NCBI GenBank assembly: GCA_900109435.1
Contig: FNZT01000011.1
Location: 124,001-188,000, forward strand
Length of the DNA stretch: 64,000 nucleotides
Direction: 5' to 3'
Source of the DNA: Ruminococcus sp. YRD2003
GTDB taxonomy: Bacteria > Bacillota > Clostridia > Oscillospirales > Ruminococcaceae
The notes under the pieces are model-generated. The model was not told where the DNA came from, did no database searches, and saw nothing but the letters and a program-made list of their open reading frames with translations. The position numbers and the translations under genes were made by a program. Below, one piece after another: positions 17,248 through 26,594 of this stretch (the stretch's first letter is position 1; each line of letters opens with the position of its first letter).

Positions 17248-18273
17248 TTAGTCCTCCTTCTTTCTGAGAGCAAATGCTGTAGCAACAGCAGCAGCAAGAC
17301 CAGCTACTGCAAGAGCAGCACCTGTGCCCGAAACGCCTGTCTTAGGATTCTTTGTTGTGCCTGTGCCAGAAGCTGTGGATGAGCCCTTAGTTGTAGAGCC
17401 TGTGCCTGTTGTAGAAGACTTTGTTGTAGAAGATGTAGCAACAGAAGAAGAAGCTGTTGTAGTCTCTGTCTCTGTTACAGTTGTAGATGTAGAAGTCTCA
17501 GACTCTGTTGAAGCAGAAGTCTCAGCAGATGTTGTACCACCAGCTACAGCGATGTAACCATCGTAGCTCTTGTCGATGTCGCCAAGAGCAGCGCACTTCT
17601 GAACGTCAGAAGCAGCAGCAGCGAATGTGTTGTTCTCCTTAGCGTTGTAGATACCCTTTGTGAATGTGTAAGCCTGCATGAGCTGACCAGCCTGGTTAAC
17701 TTCTGTGTTTACGAAGAGGTCCTCAGCATTCTCGTTGGACTTGTAGATGATATCGATGGGATATACATCGCCCTCAGCAGCGTCAGCGGGGAGCTTGAAC
17801 TCGAGGTTCCACATCTCACCGTTGATACCAAGGTTGGAATCACCTGCTGTGCAAACGAATACGCCCTTGAAGCCTGTACCAGCTGTGGGGTCTTCCTTAG
17901 GAGTACCAGGTGAAAGCTTTGTGATAGCCTTACCAGCGTTTACGTTGATAGTACCGAAATCGGGATCAGTTGTAAGCTCGAGCTTATCGCTGTAGTAGAT
18001 GTGGAAACCTGTAGAAGCGTACTTGAGCTGAGCGCCGTCAACCTTAACAGAAACTGATACAGTCTTGCCCTTAGCCTCGTCAGCGCTGTAAACAACACCC
18101 TTGTCGTTGCCATCAACAGAGATGGAAACTACAGGCTTTGTCTCTGAGTTGTTGATCTGATCCATTGTGAATCCGTTGTACTCGTCTGCGAATGCAGCCA
18201 TTGAAGATGCTGAAGCAGCAACTGCTGCGATAGCGAGAGCAGATGCTACTCTCTTAAATGAATTCTTCTTCAT
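17248..18273 (-). CDS. scaE: Cell-wall anchoring scaffoldin ScaE
   Basis: A 341-residue surface anchor of the cellulosome. A signal peptide (cleavage near AFA, about residue 29) is followed by one type III-like cohesin (about 46-235). A Thr/Ser-rich linker (about 245-305) and a sortase signal follow: NPKTG at 309-313 in place of LPXTG, a hydrophobic helix and an RKKED tail. In R. flavefaciens ScaE binds the X-dockerins of ScaB and CttA and fixes them to peptidoglycan. Its position as the last gene of the sca cluster is the same here. Cohesin details resemble those of the protein at 4505-5485. Confidence 0.93.
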   Translation of the reverse strand: MKKNSFKRVASALAIAAVAASASSMAAFADEYNGFTMDQINNSETKPVVSISVDGNDKGVVYSADEAKGKTVSVSVKVDGAQLKYASTGFHIYYSDKLELTTDPDFGTINVNAGKAITKLSPGTPKEDPTAGTGFKGVFVCTAGDSNLGINGEMWNLEFKLPADAAEGDVYPIDIIYKSNENAEDLFVNTEVNQAGQLMQAYTFTKGIYNAKENNTFAAAASDVQKCAALGDIDKSYDGYIAVAGGTTSAETSASTESETSTSTTVTETETTTASSSVATSSTTKSSTTGTGSTTKGSSTASGTGTTKNPKTGVSGTGAALAVAGLAAAVATAFALRKKED

Positions 18274-18309
18274 TTTGATTATTCCTTTCAGATAATTTAG
18301 ATTTATATG

Positions 18310-18341
18310 TTAGCCTGCCGCCGTATCGACGGCAGACCTAA
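18310..18341 (-). other. Intercistronic hairpin between cttA and scaE
   Basis: TTAG / CTAA and CTGCCG / CGGCAG pair around a short loop in the 99-base gap. No U-tract follows, so it looks like an mRNA stability or processing element rather than a full terminator. Confidence 0.55.
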
Positions 18342-18372
18342 CAATGCATATTGGATAACTTATGATGAGGGA

Positions 18373-20589
18373 TTATGCCTCTGTCTTTGCCTTCTTGGCA
18401 AAATCGCCGAGAACCTCGTTCCATGATTTTCTGTCAGGATTCTCACCTGTAGAAGACCATGAGTACATTACCTTGATGAAGGAAGCGTCCTTAGCGTCGA
18501 TCTTTCTTACCTTCTTGAGAGCATACCAGTTGTCATCAGCGTTCTCGTTGTCAACATCGCAGAGGAATGCAGCGAACTGGTCAAGGTTCTTGTCATACTC
18601 TTCTCTGATAACTCTCTCGCCGTTCTCGTCGAACTCTGTGATCTGGTCGCTGTTGGAGAATACCTCAGCAGCTCTTTCATCAAGATCGTCCATTGTGGAC
18701 ATCTTAGCATACCATACGAGTACGAGCGAAGCATCCTTAGCGTCAGCCATGTAGTTGAGGTCGCCGTCGCCCTTGACACCAACGTAAGCTATTGTGATAG
18801 CTGTTGCACCGTCAGCATTTGTAAGAGCAGCACCGGAAGCTGTTGCTATAACGTCGTTGCCGTCGAAATCCTTAACAACGATATCCTCTGTAGCGTAGAG
18901 TGCAAGCTCGTGAGAGAACTTGTAGTCGCCCTTAACGAATACGTTAGCGGGTGTCTGTGTACCGAAACCGACCTTGTCTGTTACGTTGACGCCCTTGCCC
19001 TTTGTGAGGACCTTCTGGCTAACAACCTCTCTCTGACCGTTAACCATTGCTTCACCGTAAGAGATCTCTGTCTCGTCGTAGCTTACATATACAGACTCTA
19101 ACTGCTCCTTGTTGAACTCCTCATCTATGTTGAGGTAGAAGCCTGTCTTGGAGGTTACATAGTAGTTAGCAGCCAGCTTAACAACCTTGGTTGTTGTTGT
19201 GGATGAACCTGTACCCTCATCAGAAGATGTAGAAGCTGTAGTTGTCTCAGTTTCTGTAGAAGTTGTCTCAGTCTCTGTAGACGTTGTTTCAGTCTCAGTA
19301 GATGTAGATGTTGTCTCAGTAGATGTAGATGTTGTAGAAGCTGTTGTTACAGCCTTAACGATTCTCTGCATCTTAACATCAACAGAAGCTTCACCGTTGT
19401 TTACTGCGGAGTAATCAGCTGTGATGTCGATGGTCTTGTAGCTGTCTGTGAGCTGGAGACCATACTCTGAGAGGAGGTACTCAGCAACTGCATCCTGCTC
19501 AGCGTCGTCGAACTGAGCGCTGAATGTAGCAGTACCGCCGAGGAGCTGTGCTGTGATGTTTGTGAGCGAATCAGCAAACGAACCGAGCTCAGCAGATGTG
19601 ATCTGTACATCAAATGCTGTGTTGTCCTCGATGAGCTTGATAGCCTTATCGAAGTACTTGTTTGCTGTAGCATCCTTCGCAGCTTCGGAACCGCTTGCGG
19701 GGATATCCTTGTTGAGCTTATCCTCAAGCTTCTTGCCGAATCTGCTTGCCTTTGCAGCCTCAAGAGCCTCGCCGAATGTACCGTACTCCTTGAGCTCTGT
19801 TGTCTTGGACTGAGCCTTAGCGGACCATGTCTTAGCTCTGTTGAGCTGCTTCTTGTAGTAGTTGAGTGCGTCTGCGTACTGAGTGTCCGTACCGAACTTC
19901 TCCTCAACCTCAGCTATCTTAGCGAGGAAGTAGTCAGCGATCGCTGTACCCTTGTACTCCTTGCCGTCAGCAGCCTTGAATGTAAGAGTGCCTTCAACCT
20001 TTGTGCCATCCTCAAGAGCGGAAGCCTTGATAACAGCTGTGAATGTACCGGCAACCTCTACCTTATCGCTCTTTGTGAACTCGGGAGCGATGTTTGCAAG
20101 GTCGCAGGTAAGTGTGATATCACCGTTATCAGCGATAGTATACTTTACATCGCCGACATACTTTGCGATTCTGCTTGTGATGTCCTTATAATTGCCAGCC
20201 TTCTTAGCTGCATCAGCAAGGATATCCTGCGCAGAGAACGAACCGGACTTGCCAGCCTCTGATGTGAGCTTACCGTAAACGAGCTCGTTCCATGCGGAAT
20301 CCTTTGTGATGGTGTACTCATCAGCTGTGAATTCCTCGATGTCAGCAAGTGCTTTACCATCTGTGATGTAGTAGTCCTTATCGTTGTCGTCCTTGCCGGG
20401 CTCAATGTAGATAAGACCGTCTGTGCCGTTGAGCTTAACTGTTTTGTCTGCTGTGAATGTCTCATTAGCAACCGCCGCGATGTCAGCGTTGTTGATGCTT
20501 GCAGCATTAGCAACAGTCAGGCACTGAGTGAGAGCGAGCGGAGCAGAAGCTGCTACTGCGATAGCTCTCTTGAATAATGAGTTCTTCAT
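18373..20589 (-). CDS. cttA: CttA-like surface-anchored cellulose-binding protein with X-dockerin
   Basis: A 738-residue exported protein in the position of R. flavefaciens cttA. It has a signal peptide (about 1-29), an N-terminal region (30-412) of beta-rich and helical parts that should carry the carbohydrate-binding modules, and a Thr/Ser/Glu linker (413-467). An X module (about 470-602) and a bipartite dockerin follow (GDGDLNYMADAKDAS at 607-621 and RKIDAKDAS at 695-703, separated by a long insert). The dockerin class equals that of ScaB, so CttA should attach to ScaE independently and hold the cell to cellulose. The start at 20589 (MKNSLFKRAI) is preferred over an upstream ATG because it follows GAGAGGT and begins the signal peptide. 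Confidence 0.85.
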   Translation of the reverse strand: MKNSLFKRAIAVAASAPLALTQCLTVANAASINNADIAAVANETFTADKTVKLNGTDGLIYIEPGKDDNDKDYYITDGKALADIEEFTADEYTITKDSAWNELVYGKLTSEAGKSGSFSAQDILADAAKKAGNYKDITSRIAKYVGDVKYTIADNGDITLTCDLANIAPEFTKSDKVEVAGTFTAVIKASALEDGTKVEGTLTFKAADGKEYKGTAIADYFLAKIAEVEEKFGTDTQYADALNYYKKQLNRAKTWSAKAQSKTTELKEYGTFGEALEAAKASRFGKKLEDKLNKDIPASGSEAAKDATANKYFDKAIKLIEDNTAFDVQITSAELGSFADSLTNITAQLLGGTATFSAQFDDAEQDAVAEYLLSEYGLQLTDSYKTIDITADYSAVNNGEASVDVKMQRIVKAVTTASTTSTSTETTSTSTETETTSTETETTSTETETTTASTSSDEGTGSSTTTTKVVKLAANYYVTSKTGFYLNIDEEFNKEQLESVYVSYDETEISYGEAMVNGQREVVSQKVLTKGKGVNVTDKVGFGTQTPANVFVKGDYKFSHELALYATEDIVVKDFDGNDVIATASGAALTNADGATAITIAYVGVKGDGDLNYMADAKDASLVLVWYAKMSTMDDLDERAAEVFSNSDQITEFDENGERVIREEYDKNLDQFAAFLCDVDNENADDNWYALKKVRKIDAKDASFIKVMYSWSSTGENPDRKSWNEVLGDFAKKAKTEA

Positions 20590-20714
20590 TGTTCTATACC
20601 TCTCTAACATATTTTGTCTGAAACAGCTTATCGTTTTACACGACGGCATTTCAGCTTGCATTTTCGGCGAATAAAGGCAATTAGCCTATAACCCCCCCGA
20701 AAATTCATAACTAC

Positions 20715-20743
20715 ATTTTATCACACAATACCGAATAAGTCAA
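20715..20743 (-). promoter_or_regulatory. Proximal promoter of cttA
   Basis: On the minus strand, TTGACT (20738-20743), 17-base spacer, TAAAAT (20715-20720). Gives a leader of about 120 bases. Confidence 0.65.
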
Positions 20744-20985
20744 GAAAAACAACGTTATTTTCTAAAAAATAATTGACGATTAATTATCATCTTTTTTGTA
20801 CGTATTTCACAATCAGTAAAACCTATAACGGGCTATTTTATCAATAATTTGCCTCTCTGTAATATTTTGTGTTTATATTACTGACTTGTCCCGTCAAAAG
20901 CTACAACTTTGACCCGCGCGATCTGCTGCCTATTGGTGCGTAAAGCCATATTACCAATCAATACGGTCATCGCTCGGCATTTATT

Positions 20986-21014
20986 ATTATAGTATAACGC
21001 GTCTGCAAAGTCAA
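20986..21014 (-). promoter_or_regulatory. Distal promoter of cttA
   Basis: On the minus strand, TTGACT (21009-21014), 17-base spacer, TATAAT (20986-20991), directly after the scaB terminator. Transcripts from here would carry a leader of about 390 bases, which contains a GTCAAAG / CTTTTGAC hairpin. The rest of the 20590-21082 gap is A+T-rich with no ORF. Confidence 0.78.
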
Positions 21015-21028
21015 TATGAAATTATTGG

Positions 21029-21061
21029 AAAAAAACAAGCCGGACACGAGGTCCGACTTGT
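21029..21061 (-). terminator. Terminator of the scaC-scaA-scaB operon
   Basis: An 11-bp stem (ACAAGTCGGAC / GTCCGGCTTGT, one wobble) with loop CTCGT and a following run of at least six T residues on the minus strand, 22 bases after the scaB stop. Confidence 0.9.
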
Positions 21062-21082
21062 CTTTCTGCTATAGAAGCTGAC

Positions 21083-24000
21083 TTACTTTATAAGGAAATC
21101 AGCTATCTTTTCTTCTCTGCCAAGTACCGTATCGTTCCATGCCTTCTGACGATCAGTATAGTCAGTAGACATCTTCGAGTAGTATGACAGGATCCAGCTT
21201 GCATCCTTAGCGTCGATTACTCTTCCGCTCTTTGTTGTCTTCCAGTTGTCTGCGTCGTATACGTCCTTATCAACGTCTACGAGGAATGCGCCGAACTGGT
21301 CGAGGTCAAGATCGGGATAGTTATTGATCACCTCATTAGCTTCAGGATTGAGTCTGATTGTATCAGTGCTTTCGCCCTCAGCCTTTGTAGATGCCTTAGC
21401 ATAGAATGTAAGCGCATTGGTAGCATCCTTAGCGTCTGCCTTGTTATCAAGGTTAGAGTCGCCCTTTACACCGATGTAAGCCTTGAAGGAAACGGGCTTG
21501 CCGTCCTTATCCTCTACAGGATTGCCTGCGTAGAATACTTCAACGATGTAAGTAAAGTTTGTCTGCTCTTCTCTGTAAGCGTCCATAGGATTATCCTTGC
21601 CGCTTTCCTTCTCCTTGAAGGTGATCTGTGTAAGATCAACATTCAGAGCATTCTCAGTACCGTCAGGAAGAACCTCTGTGAGCTTCATGCCGTCAACGTG
21701 ACCGATATTGAATGTTCTCGGATCGTGGTTGAAGTAGAAGCCGTCAACAGCTGTAACCTCTGCTACGAGCTTAGCGCCCGAAGGAAGTACATACTCGGTG
21801 CCTGTTGTAACAGTGCCTGTCTCTGTACCTGTCTCAGAAGCTGTTGTTGTGCCTGTACCTGTCTCAGAAGCAGTAGCTGTGTCTGTACCTGTCTCAGAAG
21901 CAGTAGATGTCTCTGTGTCTGTACCTGTCTCAGAAGCAGTAGTTGTCTCTGTATCAGTACCTGTTGATGTGCCTTCGCCTGTTGTTGTGGAAGTCTCCTC
22001 CGGAATGATGATAGCACCGTCGAGGCAGATGATCTGACCTGTCATATCAGCGCCGTCAGAAGAAGATACATTGAAGAAGTCCTTTGTCCAAACTACAGGA
22101 TACTCGCCTGCTGCTGTTCCCTCGGGAACTGTGTAGGTGAGGGTGAATACTGTAGCACCGCTTTCAGCTGCCATCTCAGCACCCTTAGCATTTGCGAATG
22201 CGAACTCATATGTTGCGGGATTTGCAACGATGTCAGCACCGTAGCCTTCGGATGTAGCAGAAATTGCGCTGTATGCGATGGGAGCCTTAACTGTTGCGCC
22301 GAACTGTGCACCGCCTATCGGGAGTTTTACTCCGTTAGGATCGAGTACGAGTACGGGAACTGTTACAGTCTCGCCGGGCTTAGCCTCTACTCTCTGGATC
22401 TGCCATATGATAGCGCCCTCGGGAGCTGTCACAGCAGCCTCAGTTGTTGTAGAAGCAGTAGTTGTTTCTGTGCCTGTTGCTGTAGACTCTGTTGTAGAAA
22501 CAGGAGTCTCTTCCTCAACAAGGATAGCACCTGCAAGCACGAGGATGTGCGATGTGATGTCAAGACCGTTCGTGTCAGAAGCGTTAAGCTCGCTGAGAGT
22601 TACGGGATACTTGTCACCGTTCTTTGCAGTCTCGGGAACCTTGTAGGTAAGAGTGATCACCTTTGCGCCGTTTTCAGCTGCAATGCCCTCTCCCTTGGGA
22701 TGAGCAAATGCGAACTCATTAGCGTTGCCGTCCTTGCCGGACTCGATGTCAGCCTTGTAAGCATCGGAACCTGCGCCGCCTACGAGCGTTACGTCGCCCT
22801 CAGCAACTGCGAGGAACTGTGCTCCGCCGACCTCAAGCTTTGTGTTGTTAGGATCAAGTACAACTACATCAAGAGCTACCTCTGCGCCGGGCTTAGCCTT
22901 AACAGTGGGAACCTGCCAGATGATAGAGCCCTCTGCGACTGTGAGTGCAGTTGTTGTTACAGGCTCGGAAGTTGTCTCTGTGTTTGCAGTTGTTGTTGAT
23001 TCACCTGTAGTAGTGGATGTCCCGCTCTTAACGATGATAGCGCCGTCCATGCAAATGATGTAATTGGAGATATCCTCGCCCTTGGAGTTAGCTGCGCTGA
23101 AGAAGCCGCCTGTCCACTTTACAGGGTACTCACCGTCATCTGTTCCCTCGGGAACTGTGTAGGTGAGGTTGAATACTGCTGCATTGTTTGCAGCTGCCTT
23201 CTCGCCGCCCTTAGCATCAGCGAATGCGAACTCGTATGTTGCGGGATTTGCAACAACGTCTGCACCGTATGCGTCAGAAGAGCCCGAGATGGATGAGTAA
23301 GCGATAGGAGCGTCAGCTGTTACGCCGAACTGTGCACCGCCTACGGGAAGAGCTACGCCGTTAGGATCGAGAACGAGTACAGGAACTGTAACTGTCTCGC
23401 CGGGTGCAGCCTCAACTCTCTGGATCTGCCAGATGATCGCGCCGTCGGGAACTGTTACAACAGGTGTTGTCTCAGTAACATCGCCTGTGTCAGAACCTTC
23501 GGGAAGTGTTGTACCTGCTGTAGTTGTCGCTGTATCCTCAGTTGAAGATACGACGTTCGATGTTGTTGAATCAATGGAATCAATGATGATAGCACCATCA
23601 ACAAGCTCTACGTTAGCTGTGATCTCGTTTCCGTCGGTATCGCTGATGAATGCCTTTGACCACTCAACAGGATATGTGCCGGGCTCAGCAGTCTTGGGAA
23701 CAGTGTATGTGAGCTTGAGAACGGAAGAACCGTCAGCAGCCTCAACGCCTGCGCCCTTGCCTTCAGCGAATGCGAACTCGTATGTATCCTTATTATAGGT
23801 GAGTTCAGCCTTGTAGCCGTCAGAACCCTTTGCGGAATCAAATGCGATGGGAGACTTAGCGTCAATGTTGAACTGAGCACCGCCTACAGCGAGATTCTCG
23901 CCGTTTACGGTAACGAGTACATCGAGCTCGACTGTCTCACCGGGAACAGCGTGCTTCTCGGGAATTGTCCAAGTTACACCACCGTCAGTCTTACCGTCAA

Positions 24001-26539
24001 CGATGATAGCACCGTCGATGAGAGTTACGTTAGCTGTGATATCGTTGCCGTTTGTATCGGAAACGAATGCCTTGGACCACTCAACAGGATATGTACCTGC
24101 CTTTGTGTCTGCAGGAACGTCGAACTTGAGGGTCATTACTGTAGCGCCGTCAGCAGCAGCTACGCCTGCACCCTTGCCTTCGCCGAATGCAAACTCATTC
24201 TTGTTGTTTACGATGTCTGACTTGTATGCGTCAGAGCCCTTTACAGAGCTGAACTCAACAGGTGCCTTAGCGTCAATGTTGAACTGAGCGCCTGCAACCT
24301 CGAGTGCCTCAGCCTTGGGATCTACTACTACTACATCGAGAGTAGCTGTCTTGCCGGGCTGAACGTGAACAGTAGGTATCTCCCAAGAGATGTTGCCGTC
24401 AACGGGAGCGTCAACGACGATAGCACCGTCTGTGAGTGTTACCTTATCTGTGATAGCATTGCCGTTTGTGTCGCTTACAAAAGCGTCGGACCACTTAACT
24501 GCATAAGTACCGCTTGCATCAGCAGGAACCTTGTAGGAAAGTGAGAGAACAACTGCGCCGTCAGCAGCAGCTGTAGCACCGCCCTTGCCCTCAGCGAATG
24601 CGAATTCGTTTGTGGAAGCGTTGTTCTGGATATCAGCCTTGTAAGCAGCAGATGTTGCGTTTACGCCTGCAAATGCGATACCTGAAGCGGGGGTGATCTT
24701 GAACTGTGCGCCTGCAACTGCAAGGTCGGAGTCGCCGTTAACGACTACATCCATTGTTACAGTCTCGCCAGCCTTAGCCTTTACTGTGGGTATCTTCCAC
24801 TCTACGCCGCCCGCAGCAGCTGTAACTGTTGTAGCAGCGGTCGTGGGGATCTCTTCTGCGGTCGTAGTTATAGTTGAAGTTGTAGTTGCTACATCGGAAG
24901 ATGTAGTTGTACCACCTGTAACAACTATCTTACCGGACTTGATGTTTGCATCGAACTCGATAGCTTCGTAGCCGTTTTCAACTACGTGGAATCTGTCGGG
25001 AGCCCATGTGTACTCGCCGGGCTCTGCGTCAGCAGGTACAGAGATAGTGATCTTAGCTACGGGCTTGGATGTGTTGATCTCCTGCGGGTCACCGCTGTCG
25101 AGACAGTCACAGTACCAAGTGCCGTCTATCTCCTTATACTCGGGAGAACCGGGGATAGCAGTACATCTGAGGCTTGTCATTGTTGCCTTAGCGCCGTCGA
25201 TGGGAAGGTTCTCATCGTCAACTCTTACAACGAACTGACCAGCAAGACGATTGCTGCCATTCTCGCACATGAGGTCGATAGTTACATCCTCACCGGGAGC
25301 GACCTCTACGTCCTTGGGAGTAATGATGAAATCTGCGTCAACATTAGCGGGCTTTGTACCTGTAGTTGCAGCAGTAGTAGCGCCATGTGGTGCAGTAGTC
25401 GTACCGTCACCGCCAAGAACGGTGATAGTAGCGGGCTTGATAGTAGCATCGAACTCAACGCCGTTGTATCCGTCTTCAACAACGTGGAATCTGTCGAGAT
25501 ACCATGTGTATGTTCCGGGAGCTGTACCGGCGGGGATGCTGATATCAAATGTAGCAACAGCCTTATCGGTGTTGATCTCCTGCGGCTCACCAGAATCGAG
25601 AGTATCGCAGTACCAAGTGCCGCCTAAGAGCTTATACTCGCAGCCGCCCTCAACAGCAGAGCACTTTGTCCTTGACATTGTTGAAGTAGCACCCTTGATG
25701 GGAAGATTCTCATCAATTATCTGTGCTACGAACTGAGCTACCTTGCGGTTGCTGTTGTTCTCAGCGTAGACTTTGATGCTGGCAGTCTCGCCTGCATTTA
25801 CTTCTACATCCTCGGGCTTGATGATGAAGCCGTCGTCAATATTAAGGCTCGGATCGGGAGTCTTAGTTGTAGCGACAACGCTTACATCTCCGCCCTGAGA
25901 TGTTGTGTTTGTGGGTGCGCCTGTTGTAACAGGAGCTGTTGTTCCGTCACCAAGAATATGGATGATGCCGGGTTTGATCGTTGCGTCAAACTCAACGCCG
26001 TTATAACCGTCCTCAACAACGTGGAAATGTGAGAGATTATAGTTATAATCTCCGGGTTTTGCGTCAGCGGGGACAGAGAGTGTAAATGCGATTACAGCCT
26101 TGCCGGAGATGACCTCCATAGGCTCGCCCGAATCGAGCGTATCGCAGTAATATCTTCCGTTAAGTTCTTTAAAGGTGAACTGACCGTCTACAGCCTTGCA
26201 GCGGAGATCAGCTTCAGCAACATCAGCTGTGATGCCCTGCGGGAGATCCGAATCATCAAGACCTACTATAAATGTAGCGACCTTGTGAGAGCCTGCATCA
26301 GCAGTTATCTTGACTTTTACAGTTTCACCCGGATTAACAGAAACCTCTTCAGGAGTTACAACGAAGTCAGCCTGAGCAGTTTTATTGACAGCAACGTCTG
26401 CAACTTCTCCTATACTAACGTTAGGCTGCACAGCAGATACTCTGCCGGCAGCACTAACATTAAAGGAAGAAGCAAATGCACTCGTCATGAGCGATGCGCT
26501 CATTGCGAAAGACGTAACTGCCGCAAGCAGTTTCTTCAT
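21083..26539 (-). CDS. scaB: Primary scaffoldin ScaB with nine cohesins and an X-dockerin
   Basis: An 1818-residue secreted scaffoldin. A signal peptide (about 1-30) is followed by cohesins at about 57-197, 236-379, 401-543, 577-712, 713-850, 851-989, 1032-1173, 1204-1343 and 1375-1515, joined mostly by Thr-rich linkers. A long Thr/Glu/Ser linker (about 1516-1588), an X module (1589-1690) and a dockerin (1691-1818, GDSNLDNKADAKDAT and RVIDAKDAS) end the chain. Cohesins 1-3 carry DTLDSGEP-like and DRFHVVEDGY-like motifs, as does the ScaA cohesin. Cohesins 4-9 carry VGGAQF and DGAIIV-like motifs. The same two-class design is known from R. flavefaciens FD-1 ScaB. It should bind ScaE through the X-dockerin. 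Transcription is probably read through from scaA, 55 bases upstream. Confidence 0.93.
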   Translation of the reverse strand: MKKLLAAVTSFAMSASLMTSAFASSFNVSAAGRVSAVQPNVSIGEVADVAVNKTAQADFVVTPEEVSVNPGETVKVKITADAGSHKVATFIVGLDDSDLPQGITADVAEADLRCKAVDGQFTFKELNGRYYCDTLDSGEPMEVISGKAVIAFTLSVPADAKPGDYNYNLSHFHVVEDGYNGVEFDATIKPGIIHILGDGTTAPVTTGAPTNTTSQGGDVSVVATTKTPDPSLNIDDGFIIKPEDVEVNAGETASIKVYAENNSNRKVAQFVAQIIDENLPIKGATSTMSRTKCSAVEGGCEYKLLGGTWYCDTLDSGEPQEINTDKAVATFDISIPAGTAPGTYTWYLDRFHVVEDGYNGVEFDATIKPATITVLGGDGTTTAPHGATTAATTGTKPANVDADFIITPKDVEVAPGEDVTIDLMCENGSNRLAGQFVVRVDDENLPIDGAKATMTSLRCTAIPGSPEYKEIDGTWYCDCLDSGDPQEINTSKPVAKITISVPADAEPGEYTWAPDRFHVVENGYEAIEFDANIKSGKIVVTGGTTTSSDVATTTSTITTTAEEIPTTAATTVTAAAGGVEWKIPTVKAKAGETVTMDVVVNGDSDLAVAGAQFKITPASGIAFAGVNATSAAYKADIQNNASTNEFAFAEGKGGATAAADGAVVLSLSYKVPADASGTYAVKWSDAFVSDTNGNAITDKVTLTDGAIVVDAPVDGNISWEIPTVHVQPGKTATLDVVVVDPKAEALEVAGAQFNIDAKAPVEFSSVKGSDAYKSDIVNNKNEFAFGEGKGAGVAAADGATVMTLKFDVPADTKAGTYPVEWSKAFVSDTNGNDITANVTLIDGAIIVDGKTDGGVTWTIPEKHAVPGETVELDVLVTVNGENLAVGGAQFNIDAKSPIAFDSAKGSDGYKAELTYNKDTYEFAFAEGKGAGVEAADGSSVLKLTYTVPKTAEPGTYPVEWSKAFISDTDGNEITANVELVDGAIIIDSIDSTTSNVVSSTEDTATTTAGTTLPEGSDTGDVTETTPVVTVPDGAIIWQIQRVEAAPGETVTVPVLVLDPNGVALPVGGAQFGVTADAPIAYSSISGSSDAYGADVVANPATYEFAFADAKGGEKAAANNAAVFNLTYTVPEGTDDGEYPVKWTGGFFSAANSKGEDISNYIICMDGAIIVKSGTSTTTGESTTTANTETTSEPVTTTALTVAEGSIIWQVPTVKAKPGAEVALDVVVLDPNNTKLEVGGAQFLAVAEGDVTLVGGAGSDAYKADIESGKDGNANEFAFAHPKGEGIAAENGAKVITLTYKVPETAKNGDKYPVTLSELNASDTNGLDITSHILVLAGAILVEEETPVSTTESTATGTETTTASTTTEAAVTAPEGAIIWQIQRVEAKPGETVTVPVLVLDPNGVKLPIGGAQFGATVKAPIAYSAISATSEGYGADIVANPATYEFAFANAKGAEMAAESGATVFTLTYTVPEGTAAGEYPVVWTKDFFNVSSSDGADMTGQIICLDGAIIIPEETSTTTGEGTSTGTDTETTTASETGTDTETSTASETGTDTATASETGTGTTTASETGTETGTVTTGTEYVLPSGAKLVAEVTAVDGFYFNHDPRTFNIGHVDGMKLTEVLPDGTENALNVDLTQITFKEKESGKDNPMDAYREEQTNFTYIVEVFYAGNPVEDKDGKPVSFKAYIGVKGDSNLDNKADAKDATNALTFYAKASTKAEGESTDTIRLNPEANEVINNYPDLDLDQFGAFLVDVDKDVYDADNWKTTKSGRVIDAKDASWILSYYSKMSTDYTDRQKAWNDTVLGREEKIADFLIK

Positions 26540-26594
26540 TTGTGCATTTCCTTTCCGAGCAATTGCTCTATTTTATTGTGTACTCAGTTGTTGA

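Noticed and set aside
19187..22037. Plus-strand ORFs of valine/serine-rich sequence opposite cttA and scaB
   Set aside because: They are the reverse reading of Thr/Ser/Glu-rich linkers, which always give long open complementary frames. They have no ribosome sites and no coherent proteins.
21083..26539. Regular repeats in scaB considered as a CRISPR-like or tandem DNA repeat array
   Set aside because: The periodicity of about 140 codons is the cohesin module itself; repeats diverge at codon third positions and keep protein motifs.
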